From positions 6,514,967-6,578,966 of the forward strand of contig NC_133299.1 in NCBI RefSeq assembly GCF_005239225.2: a stretch of DNA of 64,000 bases, in the 5' to 3' direction. The stretch is from Populus alba (taxonomy: Eukaryota > Streptophyta > Magnoliopsida > Malpighiales > Salicaceae). Every line of letters begins with the position of its first letter. Position 1 is the stretch's first letter. The position numbers were made by a program, and so were the translations under genes. The notes under the pieces were generated by a model that had not been told where the DNA came from, did no database searches, and worked only from the letters and a program-made list of their open reading frames with translations. This document shows, one piece after another, positions 44,900 through 57,087 of the stretch.

Positions 44900-46789
44900 C
44901 ACATGGAGAAATCTAGGGGTTGATGCATGGGTTTGTGAGTTGGGGGCGAAAAGTTACACCTTTTGGAACTTAAATTGATAATTGAGGGCCATCACATGTT
45001 TATTTAGTGGAACACATTCCTAGAGACAATTGAACATCATTAATAAGGCCTTAAATCTATATAAGGCTAATAATAGACCTTTATTCTCACTTTTAGTGAA
45101 ATTTAACAGTTTTAATTTTTTTTTTTTCTTTAGCGATTATGATGGGTCTTTACCACTGTGAACACCTCAAAACAATCTTGAATCCATCATATAACTATGA
45201 TGAAAACCTTTGTTTTCGTTTTTTAGTCAATATAAAGGTGTTTTGGAGACATTTTATGACCCTAAATCTACATTTGGAGAAGTTTCAAGTTGTTTTGTAG
45301 GTGTTAGTTTTGAGTTTTGCTATAATTTGACGAACAACACTATGTAAAGTTAGAAGTCTTTCCTTGCAAAATCCTCTCCCAAGTATGATAGACATGGACA
45401 AATTAACCAAAGAAATCTAGCTCTACCCCTAGTTGGAATACCAATAGAGATTCTGATGTTAGGATTAGGAAATATAGTTTTGTTCACTATATTTTTACTC
45501 TTATATCAGCTTATAGTAAATAATACTAGTCGTATTATTATTCTACGTTGCATGTAGAATGCAAGCTGAATTGAAAAATAACAAGATAATGTGTTAATGT
45601 TATAAATGCATTTTCAAAGACCATGATTTTTTTAATTGGCAAATGCAAACATGTTATTTACAATTAATAAAACAAATTGAAATAACATGTGAATCAATAA
45701 ATTCAATTTTGTGATTTTTTCTTTTGACTGGCAGCAGTGCATGGGTCAATACGCTAGTATTAATGGTGGTGCGTGGAACCCTATGCCCTATTATTTTTGA
45801 ACTTCGAATAAATCCCGAAAACTTCTCTAACTATTTAGACCTTGCATAGGAGGTGTTATGCAAGTTTTGGATAATTTTATGTTTATGATGTAAATTGAAA
45901 ATATGTGTACTTGTTACGTGTGTGTCTGTGTGAATTAGTGAAATATATGTGTGTTTCATGATTTTTAAATTTTTGCATTTGTTAAAAAAAATAACATAAA
46001 AATAGAAAAAATAAAAATACCATAAAATTCATTTTCTTAAAAATTGTACATGGCCAAGCTAAAAAAAAAAAAAAAAAATCCCTTTTTTGCATAATTTAGA
46101 ATAAAAAAAAATACCATGATTTGCATAAACAAAGATAAAAACAAAAAAAAAAAAAGAAATCATTTTGTGTTTTTAGCATTAAAAAATGTATTGTTTTTGC
46201 ATGTATGTTTTGGGATTGATAACAAGTTTATCAAGTCTATTAAAAGCTTAGCCCAAATATAATGACCTATTAAGCCTTTATACAAAATACAAAAAACTCA
46301 TTTCTTTAAAAGGATTCAAAGCCCACTTTTGTCATTTTTTAGGGGTCCAATGACTATTTTAAAACTCAATCCAGAAGTGTTCGAGGTAAGTGGATTCCCA
46401 ATAAGTATTAATTCTAGTATTTATTAATGTTAGAGTCAGAAATATCAACTTTAATATTTATTGAAATCAGAGTCACAAATATTAACCCCTACCTAGAGTT
46501 AAAATATTATAGGCACCACATTAATAGCATAACACAACAAACCTTTAGTAATTTAAGACAAAGCTAACAATGCAGTCTACCTCAGGTAGGACGCTTTAGG
46601 AGTGATAGTATATTTCTTTTAACGTAACAAGTCCTGAACCATAGAATCTCTCTTGACCAGTTAATTTTCTCAGTGATTATAATACTAGTGACAACTTTTT
46701 AAATAAAACATTCCCCTATAAGAACAAGATGTCAAATATATGTTCTTTTTGCATAATTTTTAAGGGTCATCGTGATGTCGGGAGTGACA
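44900..46789 (+). mobile_element. Relic of a Tat/Ogre-type LTR
   Basis: At 46,575-46,720 'ctacctcaggtaggacgctt', 'taggagtgatagtata', 'aacaagtcctgaacc' and 'atctctcttgaccagt' align in order with the end part of the young element's LTR ('ttacctcaggtagggtgtgt', 'taggggtgctaatacc', 'aaccagtcccttacc', 'atctctgacaagacc'). A possible LTR end is GGGAGTGACA at 46,780-46,789. The upstream part, back to about 44.9 kb ('gggggcgaaaagttacacct'), is probably the same LTR but I cannot prove it. No primer site follows. Confidence 0.5.
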
Positions 46790-49170
46790 ATACACATTAC
46801 CCAATCATAAAAGGGTTTCTGAAGAGATTCCAACTATGCCTCAAAAGCCCACACTGCACAATGTCAATTGCCTTTTTGTTTTTCCTAATAATATTTATAT
46901 TTATTAAATTACCAAAACACCTCTCAATCCACTTATTTATAACAAAAAAAAAAAGCCATAATAAGAAGACAAAAAACACCTAGTAATTTTTTTTATTTTA
47001 TGTGTAATTTAGTCATGTTACTAATTAGAAAAAAAATGAAAAGGCCAAGAAGCCCCTAGATGCCAAGCTAAATTTTTTTTTTAAGGTAGTTAAATCTTCT
47101 TACAATGCTAAAAAAGTGAAAACACCAATTTTAGCCCAATCAATTTATCAATGCTAATTGAATCCCGTGAAATGATCATTTTCCCTTTAATTTACACTTC
47201 ATTTGATTGTAATGTGCTGGGAAAAAATATCATTATACTATAGCAATTTATAATACATGGAGTCTTGATGAACATAAAAACATCAAGCCTTAGTATATAT
47301 ATATATATATATATATATTACACTAAAAAAGTTTAGTATTTTTTGTACTTTATTATGAGTTGTGCATTTTCTCATTTCACTATTAAAGACCTTTTTAATT
47401 GAATAATTTTTTATTTTATTTTAATCATTGTTTTTTTTTTTTTTAACTATATCCTCTTACATGATGTTTGTGATATTTTATGTATTGATATTATTTTTCA
47501 TGGTATTTTCTTAACAATTCAATGTGTTTGGCAAGATTTCAGAATTGATTTGGAAGCCATTTTCATGAAATAAGATTTAAATTTGTAGTGTTAATAAAAT
47601 TTGCAGTGTTAATAAAATCAGACAATTACTTTTAGTCACTTTTAATAGCTAGAATCCTTATAAGTAGATAACTCATTATCTATTGTTATATATGGTTTGT
47701 TATCTACTTATTTTTAAAATAAAGTGACAACACATTGTCCACCCTATTAAACAAAAAAAAAATGCGAGAATAGTAGGTGAGCAAACCTAGCTCTACGAGG
47801 TAACATACGCTCGGGCTTTATCTATTAGGCCAGGCGTGAGGACTAACCATCCAAGCCTAAATGTCTGATCTCTTTTTAAATGGCTATTTGTTTTGTTTTG
47901 AATTTGTTTTTTTTTTTTAAAATTTAATTAAAATTTGTTATAAATATAATAATAAAAATTATATTAAATATATTATTTCACTAAATACCATTTGATTTTG
48001 CATTTGTTTACAAATAAAATTATAGTATTTGTTTTGATAATATTAGAAATCAGCTCATGAATTATTATATGTGAAACTAATTTGCAAAAGTTGTTTAAGT
48101 TTGTGATCACGACAAATCAATAAAAATAAAATTTATAATGTTATTTTTTTTAATAATTTTTAATGAATTTTTCTTAGGTTAATTAAATTTTTATTCAATT
48201 TCATACAAAATACTAAGACATGATTTTTATTTTAATTCTTTTTAAAAAACATTACTTTTCAGATCATGGTAAGTTTTTTAATTTATAAACAATACATATG
48301 ATAAAAACATGTTTTCATTAAAATATGAAATATATTAATAAGAAAATAAGTTTAGATCAAATAGATGCTTTTTTTGCTTATTTACAATTATTTAAATAAA
48401 AAATTATTTTAATAATATTTACTATTAATTAAAGAAAACATTCTACTAATAAAAAACTATTTTAATAAAAAATAATGCCTGAATAAAAATTATTTATGTA
48501 TGTATCATTTAAATCATAATCTTTCATAAGAATATTTATTTCAATTATAAAAATTGAAATAAAAAAAAATTGAAAACTATCCGCAAATAACTAATTAAAT
48601 TCTGAAAGAGATGAGTTATTTGATGGAAATTACCCTTAAAATCCTTAATGGGTCTTAAAGCAGTAGTGGGCTAAACTTTTATTTTTTTTATTTTTGTTCT
48701 GTGTGGAGTGGGGAGTGGACTCAACTCCGAAATATCAATGACAGCTAACTTATGAGCTGCTCACTGCTGTGTCTTTTTTCTTAAAGGTACCTTGGATCCA
48801 AGTTTTTAAATGTATTTTCTTATTCAAAATAATGGGTGGACTTGAAATTGTGATGCATCAAAATAACTGTTTACTTAAGAGCTAAGACTATATTAAAGTA
48901 TTAATTTAATTTATTTTTAATTTTCAACATAAACATATTAAAAATACTAGAAAAACTATGAATTTAATATTTTTTAAAGCTAAAAATATTTTTTAAAAAT
49001 ACATAAAAATAATAATAAATAAAAAGAAGGCATGCGAAACACCGCCTAAACCCATCAACGACTTAGGGGCGAATGTGGTTTTTTTTAATAAACAAAAGAA
49101 AAGTGTTATCTCATCCTACAAAGGACACTAACACTTGTATCAATTTAATATTCTTGAGCCTAATTTCCGT
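46790..49170. other. AT-rich intergenic DNA upstream of ALMT
   Basis: No gene recognised. Contains (TA)n at 47,293-47,319 and a stretch at 47,765-47,875 ('gctctacgaggtaacatac', 'gctcgggctttatctatta', 'ggccaggcgtgaggact') of retroelement-like composition. AT-rich repeat DNA resembling the MITE family is at about 48,840-49,050. The last 120 bp before 49,170 would be the proximal ALMT promoter. Confidence 0.4.
47293..47319. repeat. (TA)n microsatellite
   Basis: TA run of about 27 bp. Confidence 0.9.
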
Positions 49171-49173
49171 TCT

Positions 49174-49180
49174 TATAAAA
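49174..49180 (+). promoter_or_regulatory. Probable TATA box of ALMT
   Basis: TATAAAA, 182 bp upstream of the chosen ATG, in the context 'cgttcttataaaaacagg'. It implies a 5'UTR of about 150 bp with no upstream ATG clearly in a long frame. Confidence 0.55.
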
Positions 49181-49355
49181 ACAGGCTAGAGAGTGACGTT
49201 GTCCTGAACAATTTTTTCTCGAGCAACTGAATATTGCTTTGAAGAAAAAAAGAACCAATTTCTGAAGGCTCAAGCCTTGGTCCCTTGACCCTTCGTAATA
49301 TCCATTTCTATCATTAGTGCATGTAGTTGGCACCCTACAAAATATACCTCAAGGC

Positions 49356-51726
49356 ATGGAGATTGATCAGTCAGCAATGCAAGAGAAGGCCGGACCTTTA
49401 ACGCGTGCATGGGGCTTGCTCAAGGCTTTGCCTGGTATGGCCGAGGCCGAGATTTTAAGGGTTGCAAAGAGCATAAAAAAACTTGGAAAGGATGATCCAA
49501 GAAGAATCATCCACTCCCTAAAAGTGGGACTAGCTCTCACGCTGTTGTCCTTGATATATTACTTGAGGCCTCTCTATGATGGCTTTGGGACTGCCGGAAT
49601 CTGGGCAGTGCTAACTGTGGTGGTAGTTTTCGAATTCACCGTCGGTAAGTTGATCGGTAAGGCTGGAGTATTGCTTATAATAGCTCAAAAGGATTCCAAA
49701 AGTTCTTATATAACTTATTTACATCTGTTTGTTGTTCAGGTGGAACCGTGAGCAAGAGTTTGAATAGAGGTTTTGCAACATTAGTAGCTGGTGCTCTAGG
49801 GCTTGGAGCTCAACAATTGGCCAGTCTCTTTGGAGACAAAGGGGATCCCATTGTCCTTGGAATCCTTGTCTTCTTGTTAGGTATATTGCTTATAGACAGA
49901 CAAAAGCAGCATACAATAAGTAATTTGCTATTTGTCTGTTTCGGCAAAAGAAGTAATTTCAAACATTAAAAATGATTAAAGGGGCAATTAAATCCTTTTA
50001 ACCAATGACCATACTGACATAAGCACTACTGTTTAGGAAATCTCTCTCTCTCTCTCTCTCTCCCCCCTCTCTACACACACACATAGCTTAATAATCCAAG
50101 TCACTTTGGTTGCATGCAGCTGCAGTATCTACTTTCATGCGATTCTTCCCTCAAATCAAAGCTAGATATGATTATGGAGTCTTGATATTCATATTAACAT
50201 TCAGTTTGATAGCTATTTCGGGGTTTCGAGTTGAAGAACTCTTACAAATGGCACGTCAAAGGCTATCAACAATAATAGTCGGTGGAGCAACATGCATAGT
50301 GGTATCCATCTGTATCTGTCCTGTTTGGGCTGGTGAAACTCTTCATAACTCGGTTGCTGCCAATATAGAAAAGCTTGCAAGCTACCTAGAAGGTGTCAAA
50401 ATCATTAACTTAATTCCTTATGTTTGTTCATTTCATCTAGATATAATATTTTAACCTGAAAGGTCACTAAACAAATAAAAATAAATAAATTCACAGGTTT
50501 TGGAGGTGAATATTTTCAGTCCTGTGAGCGTTCCATTAGCGACAAATCATTTCTTCAAGGATATAAAAATGTCCTCAATTCAAAATCCACTGAAGAATCC
50601 ATGGTAAGGACAGTCTCCACTAACTTGCACTTTTGTCTTGCATGAATGCCACTACCTTCTACGCTTTTGTTGGGCTCGCTGAACTCTCTTTATATATACA
50701 GATAGTTGCCAGCTTGCTGTACACTTTCAGCTGGCTGTGCTAAAGTACTAATAAATTAGCGCTCCTGACCTATATTGCAGGCAAATCTTGCTAGATGGGA
50801 ACCTGGACACGGCCGCTTTCGTTCCCGGCATCCATGGAAACAATACTTGAAGATTGGAGCGCTCACACGTCAATGTGCTTGCCATATTGAAACTCTTAAT
50901 GGCTACATCAACACTGACATCCATGTAATCTATCATAACCCTTTCTGTGACTGTTTTCATTTAAGATAAAAGTTAAGATCTACCACCTTTAGATTGAACC
51001 ATTTCCTAACTAGAATATACAATTAAAACCCAAAATCGACCCTCTGGTTCCATTAGACTAAAATGGGTCTATCTACTTTCCTCCATTTAAATACTAACAA
51101 AATTCATGCATATGCACACCATCCATAGTGTTTTGATGAAATCACCCTACAAAGCTGCTTTAAAAGGATTATTTTTTTTCCTTTAGTTCATAGCTTATAG
51201 AATTAATGATTAATGTAAAAATACAGAAACATATTATGATACATTTTAATTCCAGGCACCACTAGAATTCCGATGTAAAGTCCAAGAACCATGTACACAG
51301 ATTAGTGCAGAATGCGGCAAAGCACTGAAATCACTGGCTTCGGCTATCAAAACCACGACTGTTCCATCCTCAGAAAATGTCAACGTTGAGAACTCCAAAA
51401 CTGCAGTCCAGGACCTCAAAATTGCTCTCAAAGCTGTCTCACTTGAGCACGATCAAGACCTTTTACAAATTCTGCCAGCTGCAACAGTTGCATCAATACT
51501 AGTTGAGATCGTTTTATGCGTGGAGAACATATCCGAATCAGTACACGGGCTCTCTAAGCTAGCACACTTTAAGAGTGTTGAACCTACTGTGTCACCCCAG
51601 AAACCGCACAGAGGAAGCATAAAACCTGTTTCAGAGGGTGACAGTCATCATGCTGTTATTACAATACATGGAACATCTCCAGATTCTCCAGGAAATGAGA
51701 CTCGTAAGGCACCAAAGCTTGGCTAA
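49356..51726 (+). CDS. ALMT: Aluminium-activated malate transporter (ALMT) family anion channel, six exons
   Basis: Exons: 49356-49644, 49740-49880, 50120-50392, 50497-50603, 50781-50924 and 51256-51726. All five introns are GT-AG and the joined frame encodes 474 residues, a normal family length. ALMT proteins are membrane anion channels that release malate or other anions at the plasma membrane or tonoplast. Residues about 51-212 hold six hydrophobic segments with the family signatures '[18 protein letters not shown]' (81-98), '[17 protein letters not shown]' (179-195) and 'PVWAGETLH' (211-219). The hydrophilic C-terminal half carries '[10 protein letters not shown]' (274-283) and '[11 protein letters not shown]'. 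The ATG at 49,356 fits the family start; an in-frame GTG at 49,317 is not needed. The frame is undamaged. Clade assignment (the Arabidopsis ALMT1/2/7/8/10 side) is a guess. LTR sequence starts 20 bp after the stop. Confidence 0.95.
50041..50084. repeat. (TC)n/(AC)n microsatellite in ALMT intron 2
   Basis: A TC run followed by C-rich and AC repeats, 36-79 bp before the exon 3 acceptor. The pyrimidine run could influence acceptor recognition. Confidence 0.9.
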
Positions 51727-51745
51727 CGAGTAGAAGCGTAAATAT

Positions 51746-52490
51746 TGTTGGAAATTTATTTTAAATAAATAAATTACGAGGGTAAGAGAAATTAATATTG
51801 AAGAACTTTTGATTTTCTCAAGCTCTTTGTTTTTTTACATTTAATTCTTAATTTATAGTGGCTAATTAATAATTGATAAAAGTAATAATTAATTCTTATT
51901 AATTCTCTAGTTTTTTAATTTCTAAAATTCATTGTAAAAAAAAAGGTGATTACAGAGTTTCTAACTAGTTTTTTTTTTTTTTCTAAGATTTTTCCACACT
52001 CTCACCTCATTTTTAGTGTTTTCATTTTTTTTTATGTTTTGATTTTCTTTTAAATTCTAGAGTTTAAGTTCATCTTGTTGAGTGATAGTTGAGGTTTCAT
52101 ATTTTTTTAGTTCAGAGAACTTATTTAAAAGTGTATCTAAACTAAGATTGTGATGTTGGAATCTTGTGTATAGTAAACATCATAATTACACAAGTAATGG
52201 ATAATAAAACTTTAATAACAAAATATTTATCTTTCACGATAACAAAAATCTCATTAATTTAAAGTTCTTCAACAAACAAGTACTCTTCTTTACTTTAATT
52301 TAAGAATATATATTTTTATTATTAGCATGCATGCTAGAACTTTGAATTAGCATCAATTGTATGTTTGGATATATGTTTAGTATGCATGCTAGTATTATAT
52401 TTGTGTTGATAACAGGTTTGTCATGAGTTATTATTTTTGCATGCTTATAGATTTAAACTTGTATAAACTCCATGTAAGATAATTTTAATA
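51746..52490 (+). mobile_element. Ty1/copia LTR and leader fragment abutting ALMT
   Basis: Starts TGTTGGAAATTTATTTTAAA, a typical copia LTR start, only 20 bp after the ALMT stop codon. It aligns in the same orientation with the truncated copia at 9.1-10.1 kb through 'aataaattacgag', 'tttaaaagtgtatctaaac', 'gatgttggaatctt', 'taataaaactttaataa' and 'gcatgcatgctag'. No gag follows; it is joined to an oppositely oriented copia 3' end. AATAAA-type signals inside could serve the ALMT transcript. Confidence 0.55.
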
Positions 52491-52499
52491 TGCCAAGCA

Positions 52500-53395
52500 A
52501 GCATATAAACACAATGAAAAATTTAATAGAATACATACCTCTTTCCATGATTGATTAATTGTTGAAGCAATTGTCTAAAAATCTTTGTACTGTAAAGAAT
52601 AAAAAATCTTCTAATCTATGCCAAACTTTAGGTTTATTTTGTGTAGATGGAAGAAATAAGACTTTTTATTAACCTCTTTTTTACTAGATTATGGACCTTT
52701 TATATATAACTTAATTTTACACCTCCATCCATCATGGATGATGTTTGACCCACTACCAGAATCCAATAGGCTTCAAGCCTTAATTGTCACTTAATTTAAA
52801 AACTATATGCACATGATCCACCTTAAGAATATATTTCTAACATTCTCCCGCTTGTCTCATTTGACACCACCTAAAAAGTGACAATATCCATATAGAATTT
52901 AAAATATTAGTAAGTAGAAATAGTCACACTTAAGGGAAGAATATAACATATGAATTATAGCGGTTACACTTTATAATCAAGTACTTCCTTCCATGTATTA
53001 TAATATATTATATCCTTAAAATAAACATTTAATGAGCAAATAAACTTTATGAATGAACTTCCAATAATTCATTCGAGTCGAACTTTATATATCCTAAAAG
53101 ATATAGAAAATAATACTTTAGATGCACAAAACATCACTTTAGTTTTTAAGAATAACATAAAAATAGCCTAGACAATCAACTAAAAGAAAATGAAGTCAAG
53201 CATCAAATGGGTTAGCTAGACCTATATTATTCACATGATCTTTATATTGCTTTGCCAACAATACTTTAGTCATAAGATCCGCAATCATTAACTTAATGCT
53301 AATATGCTCAATGAGCACTTCATATTCCTTCACTTTATCTCTCACAATGAAATACTTTAAGTTGATATGTTGTGCGCTTTGGAATGTGCTCCATC
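52500..53395 (-). mobile_element. 3' end of a second copia element: LTR, purine tract and RNase H
   Basis: On the minus strand, RNase H residues 'AQHINLKYFIVRDKVKEYEV' and 'HISIKLMIADLMTKVL' (about 53,385-53,240) match the copia C-terminus 'KHI.IKYF.VREKV......EHI.T..MLADPLTK.LP'. They are followed by the purine tract GAGACAAGCGGGAGAA (52,858-52,843) and the LTR start TGTTAGAAATATATTC at 52,842. The LTR carries 'atatataaaagg' as promoter. The other side of this element's pol is interrupted by the CACTA element from 53,396 on. Confidence 0.7.
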
Positions 53396-53736
53396 CGTTA
53401 GTGAATGCGTCGGTATATTTGTCGGTGATTGTGGTAGGGGTAGTAATTGTTTTGCAACTCTCGGTAAAATACCAACGAGTACCAGTCCGTCGGTATGACG
53501 GTCAGTAAGTGTGGCAAAATCTGTAATTTGTTTGCAACTCTCAGTAAAATACCGACGGGTCGTAAGCCGTCGGTTTATCCATTGGTAAAACTGTCAATCT
53601 TTTTGTAAGTACTGTTTGTATGCCTGTCTATCCTCCTACACAAAAGCTTGAATTGCAAGCTTACAGCACGCACAACACAATAACAAGAGTTGACAAAGTA
53701 GTATAACATGCAGAAGTTAGGAAAAATGTCAATTTT

Positions 53737-54366
53737 CTAGTATCCTAAATTGAGGGTTTTTGTCATGAACAAGGAAGAATAGAAGTTCTCTTTCAACCTA
53801 TTCCTTTCAAGTAAAATGCTTCTTGCCCATTTGATAATCTTGTCATAACTGGCCTCACTCAACCTGTAATCTGACTTGATGGTGAACACTTGTGCTACGG
53901 TCGATAATTTACTATGGTTCGTGAAACCATCCCATAATGGTTCGTCAAAATCTTTGAACAAATCAAAAAAACTTGCTGCATCTGCATTAGCTTCTTCTTC
54001 TATATTTGAACATTCACTGACATTACCTTCACTCATTCTCATTGCATCCATAATCATATTCTTGTAAGGATTATTGTTGTCATTTCCAACTTCATATATG
54101 TTGCTAACATTAGAAGTTGACCCAACCACCCTTTCTACAATGCTCTTATTAGGAACAAATAGTTCTCCGTGTGTATACCAACATATGTAATCTTTCATGA
54201 ACCCTTTGGTTAGAAGATGCATCGTTACAACATCTTGATGCAGAAACATTTTATTTTTACACTTCCTGCATAGACACCTAATACCGCCATCAGTAAAATT
54301 CATCGGGATAGATGTTGTGAAATTAATAAAACCTTGAACCCCGTTACAATAATTCATCATTCGCAA
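53737..54366 (-). pseudogene. CACTA TNP2 transposase, N-terminal associated domain only
   Basis: A 209-codon open frame. Residues about 8-68 show the transposase-associated domain 'GVQGFINF..GGIRCLCRKCKN', 'VTMHLLTKGFMKDYICW' and 'HGE'. Residues about 140-209 show 'LWDGFTNHSKLSTVAQVF', 'IKSDYRLSEASYDKIIKW', 'ENFYSSLFMTKTL' and 'LGY', the start of TNP2 (family: '..C...SKLS....L..IK....LS...FD..L......P......P..YY..KK....LGL.Y'). The catalytic remainder is absent; the frame stops right after LGY. The first exon is not visible upstream. It cannot catalyse transposition. Confidence 0.85.
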
Positions 54367-54715
54367 TCCTTGGGGTGAGTCCTAATACATCTATGACTTC
54401 TATCGAACCTCTATAAAATTATGACGACAACATGTATTAATTAACTATATTACGTAAATAAACATAACAAAAATATTGGTTGCCCCAACATTATCCAACA
54501 AAATAAAAAAAAACACATATGTTAAATATTCATTATCAATTATCAACTATCAACATACATAGAAATTTATACACATATAAATTTATGAAAATCACAACTT
54601 CACAATAGAATTGATAAAAATTAAAACGAACCCTTTAAACAAGCTATTATTTATTTCATCACAACACATCTAATTCGGTGTAATTCAAAAAAAGTTTATG
54701 TTTTGATATCGCGGC

Positions 54716-56340
54716 CACACAAATTAATTACGCTAGCTTAAAACACAACATACAAGATAGTATAGAGTAAGCAATGGGTCGATCCCACGAGAAAGACTTA
54801 GTTCAGATGCTATACGTTATGCAATTGGGGGGTTTTGATTTGTGATGATCTAAACTATGAAAGAAATTAAACTAGTAAACAAAATCAATTGAAACCGAAA
54901 TTTATCAAGAAAACAAACCTTGGTCGCAAGCACGCATACACCAACGAAAATTAGAACTGATCCTTGAAACGAAACTTCAATTTATATTCTAAATTTTTAT
55001 CTTTTCTTAACGTTGGTTAATTAACAGATTTTCTGTATAATTAACCCTAACCAAAAAATAATCATAATGTCCGCATTAATGATTTAGTTCATTGGCAACC
55101 CTAAAAACTAGATAAATTGATTGATCTCTTGGCAACCAAATTATTTGCAGCTTGTGTTCCTTTGTTTGAGTGTTCTCCTTAAGTTTAATAACGTAGTTCC
55201 ACAACAATTATCAAGCTTAATTGCTTCACAAGTTCATATATCACAACTCCGGTTTTGATATCAAACTTAGCAATAGATTGTTCACAATAATAACTTAGAG
55301 TCTGCTCTAGCAATTATCAACAACAATCATAGAAAATATGCATAGGAAAACAATCATACTCATTCATAATATAAACTGAAAATAAAAGGAAGAATAAATC
55401 TCACGGTTCATGAAATCTGAAGGTTTATTGTGTCCTTACAACCAAGAAAACAAGCTTAGCCTTGCATATCTATGGAACACCTACCCCTAAAGATAGAAGA
55501 AAGCATTATTTCTGGTTTATAGAGAGGAGAGTTTGTGTTTCTTCACTTGTGACTAATGCCCCCTTTTCTCATCTCTCTTTCCTTTTATAGGCTAAGAAAC
55601 TATAGTCTTTATTTTACAAAATAGTCATCCTTTAAGTTGACAATTTACATTTAAGTACTTTAATAACTATTTTCCTAAAAAAGAGAAATAGCTTTGGATT
55701 AAGTCTTCAAGATTTGACTTAGAGTAGCTAAATTACTGAAATAAAAACTTAGATAATTGTTTAGATGCTTTGAAACATAATTTGGACATGTTTCTTTTAC
55801 AAAACATGTTTGCTGGCAGAATTCAACTGTCATCTTTGAAAATTAATATCTCCCTCATATGACATATTTTTTGGCTGAAAATTTGAGCGTTGATACCTCT
55901 TTAAGTTAGGAATCCAAAAACATTGAGTTTGCATCAATTGGACTTCTAAAGCTCCAGATTTTGAATGGGCAAAAGTCAACATTGGCACACTGCGAGATTT
56001 TACTTTGAAGGATGTGATTTCCATGATCTTTCTCTTTTTATTTTTCTTGCATTAAATTTCTAGAAAGTTATGGATGTTAGCTTTTTACTTCCATTAGAAT
56101 CACTTCATTTTGACCTTTAGAACTCATGCTCTGCACAAAACATCGACTGAACGTCAAATCTATCAATTACCTCCAATTTAACTCCTTTTTGCATCTTTCA
56201 TCCAAAAGTGCCTTCAAAACATTAAAAAAAAAAAAAAAAAACAACAACAATATCAAGGCATTTTATATATATAACATGGGTAAAACACTAGTTAAATATG
56301 GGTGAAACTATCAAATAATATGGTTGCATCAGTTTCAACA
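54716..56340 (-). mobile_element. LTR-like insertion in the CACTA element (same family as 30.2-32.2 kb)
   Basis: Read on the minus strand it begins near TGATGCAACCATATTATTTG (about 56,335) and matches 30,209-32,248 in order, including 'ttatatataaaatgccttga', 'ttttgaaggcacttttggat', 'gcaaactcaat', 'ttggattcctaactt' and 'agatagtata'. Flanking GTTTT and GTTTC may be a diverged target duplication. A 64-codon frame at 55,830-56,024 (minus) is part of the repeat and not a gene. It is shorter than the other copy because it lacks the 333-bp duplication. Confidence 0.6.
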
Positions 56341-57087
56341 ACTTACAAACAAATATAATTTGACAAAATCTAAAACGAAATATAACAACTACAAAATTAT
56401 ACATTTATACAACAAGTTTCTTTGAAAAATAACAATCAAACAAGTACATACGTGAATAAAATACATATACTAAAAAAAACAATAAAATTCACATTTAAAT
56501 GTTAAAACTAAAAATGATAGATTTACTTACAAAAACTGATAAAATTCACAAGAATGGATGTTGTGACCACATATAAAAATATAAGAAACTTGAGTGCTTA
56601 TGTTGACAAGAGGGGGAGAGTTGCGATAGGTGGTTGGCTATAGCTTGGGAGGGGAGAGGTGGGATGGGGAAGAAGAAGGAGAAATAGAGGAAGAGAGTGT
56701 CAGTAGAGTGGGTATATTTGACTTTTACCGATGGAATCATCGACTGAAAAGTTTAGTCGATATACCCATCAGTTATTCTACCAGTGACTATGCCATGTCA
56801 CTATATAGATATCCCGATTTGAATCCCTCGATCATTCTGTCAGTAAAACCGTTTGAAAAAAATCCACGTCATCACATTGTTGCAACTTTCCAAAAAACTA
56901 TATAATCCGTTGGTGATACGGTTGGTATATATCGATAGACATTTTCCTTTCGTATATACCGATCATATCACCAATGGGTATTGTCTGTTGATATATACCA
57001 ACAGAATTGTAGACGGAATTATTTTCTCCGGTAAAAATTACTGACGAAAAAATTATGTCGGTAATTTTGTTGGTTTTCGCTGATTTT

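Noticed and set aside
49317..49355. Extended ALMT start at a GTG 13 codons upstream
   Set aside because: Plant genes start at ATG. The ATG at 49,356 matches the position of family start codons, and the upstream residues have no family counterpart.
49748..50454. Separate short genes at 49,748-49,969 and 50,110-50,454
   Set aside because: They are ALMT exons 2 and 3 with read-through into introns.
54716..56340. 64-codon frame (55,830-56,024, minus) as a host peptide
   Set aside because: The same sequence recurs in the inverted repeat copy at 30.2 kb, where it is broken; it is part of a mobile repeat.
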